Part shown: positions 14,181 through 20,170 of the stretch, piece after piece | Numbering within the stretch: the first letter of the stretch is position 1 | Layout of the letters: each line of letters starts with the position of its first letter | Assembly (NCBI GenBank): GCA_007130415.1 | Contig: SLSN01000044.1 | Coordinates: forward strand, 1-20,170 | Source of the DNA: Patescibacteria group bacterium | Lineage (GTDB): Bacteria > Patescibacteriota > Dojkabacteria > SC72 > T1SED10-24 | DNA length: 20,170 nucleotides | Reading direction: 5' to 3' | Position numbers and translations under genes: made by a program | The notes under the pieces: model-generated | The model's input: the letters and a program-made list of their open reading frames with translations, nothing else | Database searches by the model: none | What the model was told of the DNA's origin: nothing

Positions 14181-15887
14181 TTATTTTTCTGCCTGGAGCT
14201 TTTTTAAACGAAGTATTTCATGCTCTATCTGTTCCGCTTTTTTTCTGTTTCTTTCCTGGATGGCAATAGTTTCTTTAAGTCTTAGCTGTTTAATGATTTT
14301 TTCAATGTTTTCTTTTTTAATATTTTCATAGGTATTTAAAAGATACTTGTCTTTTTTGGAAATATCAATATCAAACCTGGAGCTTTCGAAAATAGCTTGG
14401 TTTAGTAGTTCGTTATTAGAAAAAGTTTTAAGCAATGTTTTCTCATCCAATTTTTCCATATTTTGAATATATTCTAATATGTGTTTAATCTCTTTGTTTA
14501 AGAAATACTTTTCCTCAATTTTTTCTAAGAAAGCAATTTCTTCGAAGTAAAGGATTAGTGAAAGGAAAAAAGCTTCTTTTTCGAGTTTTTCTTTTTGTTT
14601 TGCTTTTTGCTGGGTTTGTGGTTTTTCATAATATTCCTTTTCTTTAGAGAAAAAATCTTTTTTAATGGTAGTTATTTTTTCAGCTTGATTTAAGAAAAAA
14701 TCATAGGATTTTTCGTCCTTAACATTACTAAGCAAATATGATACATAGGAGATGATTTCTTTGTAATCGCTATAATTATTTATATCTTTGTTTTCAAGTT
14801 TTCTAAAGACAAGTTGAGAAAAAAGATCCTGCTTGTTTTTAATGATTTCTGTTATCTTTTTGCTGTCCTTTTGCATCAACTCATCAAGGTCTTCATAAGG
14901 TGCTAATGTGTTTGTATAGAGGTTCAAATCTAACTCTATCCCTAGGGTAAAATATCTTTCAAGAGCATTTTGTCCAGCTTCGTCGTTGTCCATAAGTAGG
15001 AGTAAATTTTTTGAAAATCTTGTTAGTAATTTTAGCTGCTCTTGTGCTATGGCTGTGCCTAGTGGGGCCACGATATTTTCTGTGCCTTTCTGGTGGGCTG
15101 ATATGACGTCTGTAGTCCCTTCGCAGATTATACACAGGTCTGACTCCCTTATATGTGTTTTAGCCTGAAAAAGGCCATATAGGAGCTTACTCTTTTTAAA
15201 AAGACTTGTTTCTGGAGTGTGTAGGTATTTAGGACCATATTTTGAATTTTCTAGAATTCTTCCTGTAAACCCAACGATCTTTCCTTGTGTGTCATGTATT
15301 GGGAATATAATTCTTTTGAAAAAACGATCTTTAATACTTCCTTCCTTTTCAGAAAAAAGTCCACTTGAAAGTAATTCCGTTTTTGAAAAAGAGCCTTTTG
15401 TTTTTATGTGTTCTAAAAGTCTTGTTCCTCCTACGGCATATCCAATCATGAAATTTTTAGTTGCTTGACTGCTAAACTTTCTTTTGTTGAAGATATAGTT
15501 TTTGGCATTAATGTTAGTTAGAAGTTCTTTAGCGTAGAATTCTGCAGCTATGTTGTTAATTTCGAAGATTTTGGCAAAGGTTTGGTTGAAAGAGCTACTT
15601 TTTTTTAATTCTACCCCAGCTTCTTTTGCGAGTTTTTCTAAGACGTCTACAAAGTCTAAATGCTCTGTTTTTTCGACAAAGTTAAAAATATCTCCACTTT
15701 CTCCACATCCAAAACATTTATATCTTTGTATTGAGGGGCTTACTATGAATGATGGCGTTTTTTCGCTATGAAAAGGGCAAAGTCCTACAAAATTCTTGCC
15801 GGCCTTTCTAAGCTTTACCTGCCTTTCAACAATTGGGACTATGTCCAGCCGACTTTTAATTTCTTCGATGTTTTCTCTGTCATCCAT
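14181..15887 (-). CDS. dnaG: DNA primase DnaG
   Basis: Synthesises RNA primers at the replication fork; 568 aa. The N-terminal CHC2 zinc-binding domain has C37, H40, C58 and C61 (VGLCPFHSEKTPSF and RYKCFGCGESGDIF). The catalytic core includes FPIHDTQGKIVGFTGRI and KYLHTPETSLFKKSKLLYGL. The TOPRIM metal site has the EGTTD motif (E256, D260), PLGTAIAQEQ, and LLLLMDNDEAG (D300, D302). The C-terminal third is lysine/glutamate-rich and helical, consistent with a diverged DnaB-helicase-interaction domain but without recognisable motifs. It lies downstream of the rodZ-like gene yet has its own promoter, with TATAAT 6 bases before the ATG and no Shine-Dalgarno. It is not adjacent to rpoD, unlike the classical dnaG-rpoD arrangement, although both are in this window. 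Confidence 0.96.
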   Translation of the reverse strand: MDDRENIEEIKSRLDIVPIVERQVKLRKAGKNFVGLCPFHSEKTPSFIVSPSIQRYKCFGCGESGDIFNFVEKTEHLDFVDVLEKLAKEAGVELKKSSSFNQTFAKIFEINNIAAEFYAKELLTNINAKNYIFNKRKFSSQATKNFMIGYAVGGTRLLEHIKTKGSFSKTELLSSGLFSEKEGSIKDRFFKRIIFPIHDTQGKIVGFTGRILENSKYGPKYLHTPETSLFKKSKLLYGLFQAKTHIRESDLCIICEGTTDVISAHQKGTENIVAPLGTAIAQEQLKLLTRFSKNLLLLMDNDEAGQNALERYFTLGIELDLNLYTNTLAPYEDLDELMQKDSKKITEIIKNKQDLFSQLVFRKLENKDINNYSDYKEIISYVSYLLSNVKDEKSYDFFLNQAEKITTIKKDFFSKEKEYYEKPQTQQKAKQKEKLEKEAFFLSLILYFEEIAFLEKIEEKYFLNKEIKHILEYIQNMEKLDEKTLLKTFSNNELLNQAIFESSRFDIDISKKDKYLLNTYENIKKENIEKIIKQLRLKETIAIQERNRKKAEQIEHEILRLKKLQAEK

Positions 15888-15893
15888 TGGGTA

Positions 15894-15922
15894 ATTATAT
15901 GTTTTTTTTGCCTTGGGGTCTA
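15894..15922 (-). promoter_or_regulatory. Promoter of dnaG, predicted leaderless
   Basis: On the minus strand TAGACC (15917-15922, 4/6) and a perfect TATAAT (15894-15899) are 17 bases apart. Six bases separate the -10 from ATG 15887, so the seventh base, a usual transcription start, is the A of the start codon. It lies at the rodZ-like/dnaG boundary. Confidence 0.62.
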
Positions 15923-15926
15923 GGAA

Positions 15927-16910
15927 CTACCGACATTCTAGTTCGCTTTCTACTATTTCACAACGGATTGTAAAGGTTTCTGAAGATAACCCTCTGGGCT
16001 CATCATTTATTTCAACCTTTACATTTTGAAGTATGCTTGTATTCACTGAAATGTTTCTTTCTGCTTGGAAATCATTATCATAGCCTGCTTGTAATACTTG
16101 TGCGAGAATGATTTGGTCATCTACTATGACTTCAACCCAGGTTGGGTTGTTTTCAACTTTAACATTTAAAGTGATTTCATCTATTTCTTCGTCTTCCTGC
16201 AGTTCCTCTTCTTCCTCTTCTTCGGGTGGTTCGTAGGTGATGTAGAAAATCTCTATTGTCTCTCTTGCAGGATTTCTAGCACTAGTGGCTCTTACGGTAA
16301 TAGTGTTATCTCCCAGTTTCATTGAAACGTTTGTTGTAAACTCGCCATTTGTGTCAACTGGTACTTTTGTGTTGCCAATTTCTACTATGGCATCGTCATC
16401 TGTTACGCCTTTGAACTCCACTATTTCTTCTTGAACAACTATATTATTTTCTGGATGAATAATTTCTAGCTCTGGAGGGTTTTGGAAATCGCTGAATTGT
16501 GTATACAAATACATCAAGGTTGCAATTAGAAGTAATAGTGGGATTAGAAGGTAGATATATTTCCAGGTAAAAGTGTTTTTCTCTTTTTGTTTTGGAGCGT
16601 TTATCTTATGTTTTTGTTTTTTTTCTCCAAAATCTCTTCTGTAAATAGCTAGGATTTTTTCTGGGTCTAGGTTTAGATACTGTGCGTAAATTCGTATGAA
16701 TCCCTTGGTTCCAACGGGAGAATCAAAAATTTTAAAATCATTTTCTTCTAGAGCTTTCAGTTTCTTTTTTTCTATTTTTGTATCGAGGGAAATGGTTTGT
16801 AAGTCTTTTTTTTGTCTAATCCTTTCTCTTTTGAAAGTATCTCCTACGGTTTCCATTTTCTTCCCTAGAGAAATTCTAGAATTTTGTATGGGCTTAATCC
16901 TGTTATTCAT
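15927..16910 (-). CDS. RodZ-like helix-turn-helix membrane protein
   Basis: Putative cell-shape protein linking cytoskeleton and envelope, 327 aa from ATG 16910. A cytoplasmic XRE-type HTH_25 domain (about 18-90; TVGDTFKRERIRQKKDLQTI and GTKGFIRIYAQYLNLDPEKI) is followed by a basic linker and one membrane helix (about 118-137, IYLLIPLLLLIATLMYLY). An extracytoplasmic Ig-like domain follows (about 146-225; PPELEIIHPENNIVVQEE and GDNTITVRATSARNPA), then a glutamate-rich linker (about 228-245) and a RodZ C-terminal-like beta domain (about 246-325; PTWVEVIVDDQIILAQVLQA). The extra Ig-like module makes it differ from textbook RodZ. ATG 16910 has AGAGGA 5 bases upstream and overlaps the ftsK end by 8 bases, so it is preferred over the in-frame TTG at 16934. 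It is co-transcribed with ftsK. Confidence 0.82.
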   Translation of the reverse strand: MNNRIKPIQNSRISLGKKMETVGDTFKRERIRQKKDLQTISLDTKIEKKKLKALEENDFKIFDSPVGTKGFIRIYAQYLNLDPEKILAIYRRDFGEKKQKHKINAPKQKEKNTFTWKYIYLLIPLLLLIATLMYLYTQFSDFQNPPELEIIHPENNIVVQEEIVEFKGVTDDDAIVEIGNTKVPVDTNGEFTTNVSMKLGDNTITVRATSARNPARETIEIFYITYEPPEEEEEEELQEDEEIDEITLNVKVENNPTWVEVIVDDQIILAQVLQAGYDNDFQAERNISVNTSILQNVKVEINDEPRGLSSETFTIRCEIVESELECR

Positions 16911-19041
16911 CTTTTTCCTCTTCTGAAGAATCAAAAAATTGATCTGGGCTAGTGATCAACACTTTTCTTGGAGAGCTGCCATCCTGGGGTCCTAATACGC
17001 CAGCTGCTTCTAAGTCATCAATTAAACTTGCTGCTCTGTTGTACCCTATGCGTAGCTTTCTTTGAAGCAATGATGCAGAGCCTTTTTGTGCGTTGACTAC
17101 GACGTTTAATGCATCCTTGAAGAGTTGGTCTTTAGAGTGGCTTTTCTCTCCTGTGGCAGTAGTTTCTGTTTCTGTTGGTTTGGTAATGTCATCTAAGAAT
17201 TCTACTTCTTCTCCTGCTTGGTCTTTGACGAAATTGATTACATTTTCAATATCAGGAGTATCTGTAAAAGCTCCTTGTATTCGCATTGGTCTAGGACTAG
17301 CAGGAGATTTAAAAAGCATATCACCCATTCCGATTAGTGTTTCTGCTCCCATTTGGTCAATTACAACCCTTGAATCTATTGATGTTGTAACGCTGAAAGC
17401 CATCCTACCTGGTACATTTGCTTTGATTAGTCCAGTTATTACATTAACAGACGGTCTTTGAGTTGCAAGAATTAAGTGTATTCCAACAGCCCTGGACATT
17501 TGAGCAAGCCTTACGATTTTTGACTCAACATCAACACCTGTTGAAAGCATCAGATCTGCCATTTCGTCGATGACTATGATTATGTAAGGCATGCTTTCTG
17601 CACCTTCTCTAGCATGATATTCTGTAATTTTTTTCAATTTTGCTTGTTTTAAAATTCTGTATCTCCTATTCATCTCTTGTACAGTCCACTGTAAAGCATT
17701 ATTTAGTAGTTCCATATCAACAATTACAGGAGTGTAAAGATGAGGGATTTCATTGTAAAGGGACATTTCTACCATTTTGGGATCAACAAGAATGAATTTT
17801 AACTCATCTGGAGATTTCGTCATCAGGAGACCCAGGATAATCGAATTTATACCAACAGATTTACCAGTTCCAGTTGCTCCTGCAACAAGAAGATGGGGTA
17901 ATTCAACAAGGTCTCGTATTTCTGTTTTCCCAGCGACATTTTTTCCAAGTAGAAGAGGTAATTCATATGATTTTTCTGAATTTATTAATTCGGTGACCAT
18001 TTCTTTCACATAGACAAAATTTGGTGTTGGATTAGGAATCTCAACTCCAATTAATGAAGTTCCAGGAATCGGAGCTTCTACTCTTACAGATGATGCTGGT
18101 GCAGCTAGAGCTAGGGCTAAATCGTTTGTTAAAGTCTTTACCTTTGCAACCTTTGTTCCTACTGTAATACTTAGTGCATATTGTACAACTGTTGGCCCTA
18201 TGGAAATATTTGTTACTCTTGAACTAACGCCAAAGCTTTCAAGGGTTTTTTCAATAACGGCGGCCTTTCTCTCATGAATTTTCGTATCTTGTTTTTGTTT
18301 TACAGGATTTTGTAGTAAAGAGAGTGGTGGAAATTTCCAATTGCTAAACTGAGGTTCTAATTCTTTCTTACTTTCTTTTGGTTCTTTTGGAGTTTCTTCT
18401 GTTGAAATTGGTGTCTCGACATATTTTTCTCCATCAGGTATGGGGACTTCTTCTGCCATAGTCTCGTTTATATCTTCATCACCATTAAATTGTATTTTCC
18501 CCTGTTGAGCTTTTTCTTCATTTTCGTCCTCTTCTACATCTTCAAAAAGGCTTGTAAAGACACCTGTTATCCTTTCTAGCTTTATGCCTGTGAAGAGGGA
18601 GATACCAACAGCATACATTATTATTAGAAATGCAAACTCTATTGGTTTGCTTAGTATTTCTACCAATTGAAAGTGTATTTCAGCTCCAATTTTGCCTCCA
18701 GCTATATAGTCTTCGGAATATATATAGTCTGATGGAAGCCAAAAGGAAAGAAATATTGTCGAAGTAATGGAAAGTATTATTAACCCAGCGAGTATTTTGT
18801 TGCCATTTTTAAGATCTAGGTTCCAAATTAATATTATTGCCAGATAACACATTGTTATACCCCAAAGAATTGAAGCATAGCCAAAGAATTGAAGTATATA
18901 TTCAAGTAATGTCCCACTTAGAAATGGAGATGAGACTGTAGCTATACCAAGGAGTAGTAAAACAAGGCCAAAAAAAATCTTTGTCTCATTACTCTTTATT
19001 GTTATTTCTTCTTTCTTCTTTTTTCTTCCTCTTTTTGCCAA
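16903..19041 (-). CDS. ftsK: DNA translocase FtsK/SpoIIIE
   Basis: Septal, membrane-anchored ATPase that pumps chromosomal DNA through the closing division site; 712 aa. A basic start (MAKRGRKKKKEE) leads to about four membrane helices (21-42, 52-74, 83-101, 133-152), then a short acidic/proline linker (165-235). The RecA-like motor starts near 255, with Walker A GATGTGKS (388-395), Walker B YIIIVIDEMADLM (486-498) and LILATQRPSVNVITGLIKAN (523-542). The C-terminal gamma winged helix (about 637-697, KGSASLLQRKLRIGYNRAAS) is the part that reads KOPS/SRS polarity sequences. The linker is much shorter than in E. coli FtsK. The start codon is TTG at 19041, the first possible start after an in-frame stop, with no later ATG before the first membrane helix; no Shine-Dalgarno is seen. 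It is divergent from rpoB and leads the long minus-strand run. Confidence 0.95.
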   Translation of the reverse strand: MAKRGRKKKKEEITIKSNETKIFFGLVLLLLGIATVSSPFLSGTLLEYILQFFGYASILWGITMCYLAIILIWNLDLKNGNKILAGLIILSITSTIFLSFWLPSDYIYSEDYIAGGKIGAEIHFQLVEILSKPIEFAFLIIMYAVGISLFTGIKLERITGVFTSLFEDVEEDENEEKAQQGKIQFNGDEDINETMAEEVPIPDGEKYVETPISTEETPKEPKESKKELEPQFSNWKFPPLSLLQNPVKQKQDTKIHERKAAVIEKTLESFGVSSRVTNISIGPTVVQYALSITVGTKVAKVKTLTNDLALALAAPASSVRVEAPIPGTSLIGVEIPNPTPNFVYVKEMVTELINSEKSYELPLLLGKNVAGKTEIRDLVELPHLLVAGATGTGKSVGINSIILGLLMTKSPDELKFILVDPKMVEMSLYNEIPHLYTPVIVDMELLNNALQWTVQEMNRRYRILKQAKLKKITEYHAREGAESMPYIIIVIDEMADLMLSTGVDVESKIVRLAQMSRAVGIHLILATQRPSVNVITGLIKANVPGRMAFSVTTSIDSRVVIDQMGAETLIGMGDMLFKSPASPRPMRIQGAFTDTPDIENVINFVKDQAGEEVEFLDDITKPTETETTATGEKSHSKDQLFKDALNVVVNAQKGSASLLQRKLRIGYNRAASLIDDLEAAGVLGPQDGSSPRKVLITSPDQFFDSSEEEKDE

Positions 19042-19088
19042 TTTAAAAAACTTTTTTAAGATTATTTATTGCTTTTTAACTAAAGTGT

Positions 19089-19102
19089 ATTATAATATAC
19101 CA
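19089..19102 (-). promoter_or_regulatory. Probable ftsK promoter (-10 region)
   Basis: On the minus strand TGGTATATT (19094-19102) is an extended -10 (TGn plus TATATT), overlapped by a perfect TATAAT (19089-19094). Either would start a transcript 35-47 bases before TTG 19041. No convincing -35 is visible. The sequence is partly self-complementary, so TATAAT is also present on the plus strand at 19091-19096. Confidence 0.45.
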
Positions 19103-19167
19103 TATTGGTTGATATTTCTACTACGAGGTGGGGGATTGAAAAGAAAAAAATATAAGTAGAATTGTGT

Positions 19168-19196
19168 TTGACATAATATTTTAATTATGTTATTAT
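19168..19196 (+). promoter_or_regulatory. Strong sigma-70-type promoter of rpoB
   Basis: TTGACA (19168-19173) and TATTAT (19191-19196) are exactly 17 bases apart, the best promoter in the window. The predicted start is near 19203, giving rpoB a leader of about 125 bases, by far the longest here. Confidence 0.75.
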
Positions 19197-19245
19197 CCGT
19201 GATATTTTTGATTATTCTTTTACCAATGATAGAAAATTAAAGTGT

Positions 19246-19287
19246 TAATGCGACTTTTGTGGTAAGTGATTCGCATTGCGTTTTTTT
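19246..19287 (+). terminator. Hairpin plus T-tract in the rpoB leader, possible attenuator
   Basis: AATGCGA (19247-19253) pairs perfectly with TCGCATT (19271-19277), extendable by a T-G wobble (19246/19278) and by CTT/AAG (19254-19256/19264-19266) across a 4-base bulge. Seven consecutive T residues (19281-19287) follow after GCG. The element lies downstream of the rpoB promoter and about 40 bases before the rpoB ATG, where an intrinsic terminator would attenuate transcription. The moderate stem stability and the 2-3 base offset of the T-tract leave it uncertain. Confidence 0.45.
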
Positions 19288-19299
19288 AGGTAATACCTA
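19287..19299. repeat. 13-base palindrome after the leader hairpin
   Basis: TAGGTA and TACCTA form perfect 6-base arms around a single A, immediately after the T-tract and 30 bases before the rpoB start. It could be a protein-binding site; nothing further can be said from sequence. Confidence 0.5.
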
Positions 19300-19328
19300 T
19301 ATTATTTTGAATATTCTCTTAACTGAAT

Positions 19329-20170
19329 ATGCATACAAAAAATCCCAAAAGTGAGAAGGCTGGGAGAGTTAACTTAGGGCTCTTTAACCGAGATGTTGAG
19401 TACCCTAACTTAATTGAAGCTCAGTTAAATTCTTTTCAATGGTTTTTAGAAAATGGTTTGCACAAGCTTTTTTCAGAAATCAACCCCATTAAAGATACAA
19501 TGGAGAGAATGTGGACTTTGAATTTTAAAGACTTTCGATATGGGCCTCCTCATAGAAAACCAGAAGAAGCTATTAAAAAGAGTCTTTCATACGAAATCCC
19601 TGTTTATGCTACAGTACAGCTTTTAAATAACAAGACTGGTGAGATTAAGCAACAGGAAGTTTTTGTTACAGATTTACCAATAATGACGGAAGACGGTTCT
19701 TTTATCATTAATGGTGTTCGTAGAGTTGTTGTTCATCAAATTGTTCGTGCTGAAGGAGTTTTGTTTGAACAATTTGAAGCCTTACCAAATAGAACCACAT
19801 ATGCAGCCAGATTAATGCCAGAAACAGGTCCTTGGTACATGTTTGAAGTAAACAAACACGACGTTATTTCTACCAGACTTATTCAAAAGAGACACAGAGT
19901 TCTTTTAACTGAAATTTTGAGAATTTTTGGTTATGAGACAGATGATGAAATTAGGGAACTTTTTAAAGATGTTGATACAGATCCAGAGCATAAGTATATA
20001 GAGGCGACATTGGCACGAGATTTTACCAGGAGTAAAGAAGAAGCTATTAATACTGTTTACAACAAATTACGTCCAGATGAAACTGTTACTTTAGAAAGTG
20101 CAGAGAAATTCATAAAAAACCTTTTCTTCAATGACAGAAAATTTAACCTAGGTAGAATAGGACGCTATCA
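19329..20170 (+). CDS. rpoB: RNA polymerase beta subunit, N-terminal part (3' end outside window)
   Basis: The first 280 codons of the catalytic beta subunit are visible and the frame stays open to the window end. After MHTKNPKSEKAGRVNLGLFN come NLIEAQLNSFQWFLENGLHK, FRYGPPHRKPEEAIKKSLSY and the highly conserved beta-lobe segment DLPIMTEDGSFIINGVRRVV followed by VHQIVRAEGVLFE. The visible end (FFNDRKFNLGRIGRYQ) matches the conserved D-x-R-x-x-L-G-R-x-G-R-x element. The usual upstream partners rplJ/rplL are absent: ftsK lies divergently upstream and rpoB has its own promoter and long leader. No Shine-Dalgarno precedes ATG 19329 (AACTGAAT lies just before it). Identity is certain; the start is well supported because the N-terminus aligns with the family's first conserved block. 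Confidence 0.96.
   Translation, partial: MHTKNPKSEKAGRVNLGLFNRDVEYPNLIEAQLNSFQWFLENGLHKLFSEINPIKDTMERMWTLNFKDFRYGPPHRKPEEAIKKSLSYEIPVYATVQLLNNKTGEIKQQEVFVTDLPIMTEDGSFIINGVRRVVVHQIVRAEGVLFEQFEALPNRTTYAARLMPETGPWYMFEVNKHDVISTRLIQKRHRVLLTEILRIFGYETDDEIRELFKDVDTDPEHKYIEATLARDFTRSKEEAINTVYNKLRPDETVTLESAEKFIKNLFFNDRKFNLGRIGRY

Noticed and set aside
16911..16934. TTG start of the rodZ-like gene at 16934
   Set aside because: ATG 16910 has AGAGGA at good spacing and a short overlap with ftsK; the TTG has neither advantage.
17093..17461. 122-codon open frame opposite ftsK
   Set aside because: It is antisense to the FtsK motor domain, has no promoter or Shine-Dalgarno, and its composition is that of a reverse-frame shadow of a conserved gene.
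19125..19159. GAGGTGGGGG followed by TTG and a 7-codon ORF, looking like a ribosome-binding site with a leader peptide
   Set aside because: It lies upstream of the rpoB promoter (TTGACA at 19168), spacing to the TTG is too short, and the encoded peptide is only lysine/arginine-rich low-complexity sequence.
1..20170. Alternative genetic code (UGA as glycine), CRISPR arrays, tRNA/rRNA genes, insertion sequences, or a prophage or defence system
   Set aside because: TGA closes metG and the PilN-like gene at sensible ends; no direct-repeat array, cloverleaf-like sequence, transposase or integrase motif, or terminal inverted repeats were found. The window is housekeeping and envelope genes throughout.

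Overview
The window is AT-rich, very densely packed bacterial chromosome. TGA is used as an ordinary stop (ends of metG and the PilN-like gene), so the code is standard, not the UGA-glycine code of Gracilibacteria/Absconditabacteria. Gene content and style suggest a Patescibacteria/CPR lineage: a DUF4012 protein fused to an NAD-epimerase-like domain, PEGA proteins, a reduced PilN/PilO pilus module, a short primary sigma factor, many diverged core enzymes and almost no intergenic DNA. The phylum cannot be fixed from this window alone. No rRNA, tRNA, CRISPR array or mobile element was seen, and no stretch above 300 bases lacks a gene (largest gap 19042-19328).

Layout. 1-921 (+): 3' part of valS. 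918-1505 (-): unrecognised gene, tail-to-tail with valS. 1557-4001 (-): methionyl-tRNA synthetase with an extra C-terminal B3/B4 (PheRS-beta editing-like) domain. 4052-5627 (+): PilN-like, PilO-like and a third small membrane protein, divergent from metG. 5632-6717 (-): primary sigma factor rpoD, divergent from a 111-aa zinc-ribbon protein (6771-7106, +). 7108-19041 (-): one long co-directional run, in transcriptional order ftsK, rodZ-like, dnaG, methyltransferase with Trm112-like tail, rsmA, small membrane protein, GT4 glycosyl-phosphate transferase, PEGA protein, epimerase-DUF4012 fusion. 19329-20170 (+): 5' part of rpoB, divergent from ftsK.

How the genes fit together. The run combines division/shape (FtsK, RodZ), replication priming (DnaG), rRNA maturation (RsmA and a companion methyltransferase) and an envelope set (GT4 homologue, PEGA, DUF4012). 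rpoD, rpoB, valS and metG supply transcription and translation. The PilN/PilO trio belongs to a type IV pilus machine whose other parts lie elsewhere.

Most notable: the MetRS-B3/B4 fusion in an enzyme that also lacks the GKDN active-site motif; a repeated arrangement of a -10 hexamer exactly 5-6 bases before the start codon (dnaG, PEGA gene, small membrane gene, PilN-like gene), predicting leaderless mRNAs; an MraY/WecA-family protein missing two conserved catalytic-site aspartates; and an rpoB leader with a strong promoter followed by a hairpin plus T-tract resembling an attenuator.
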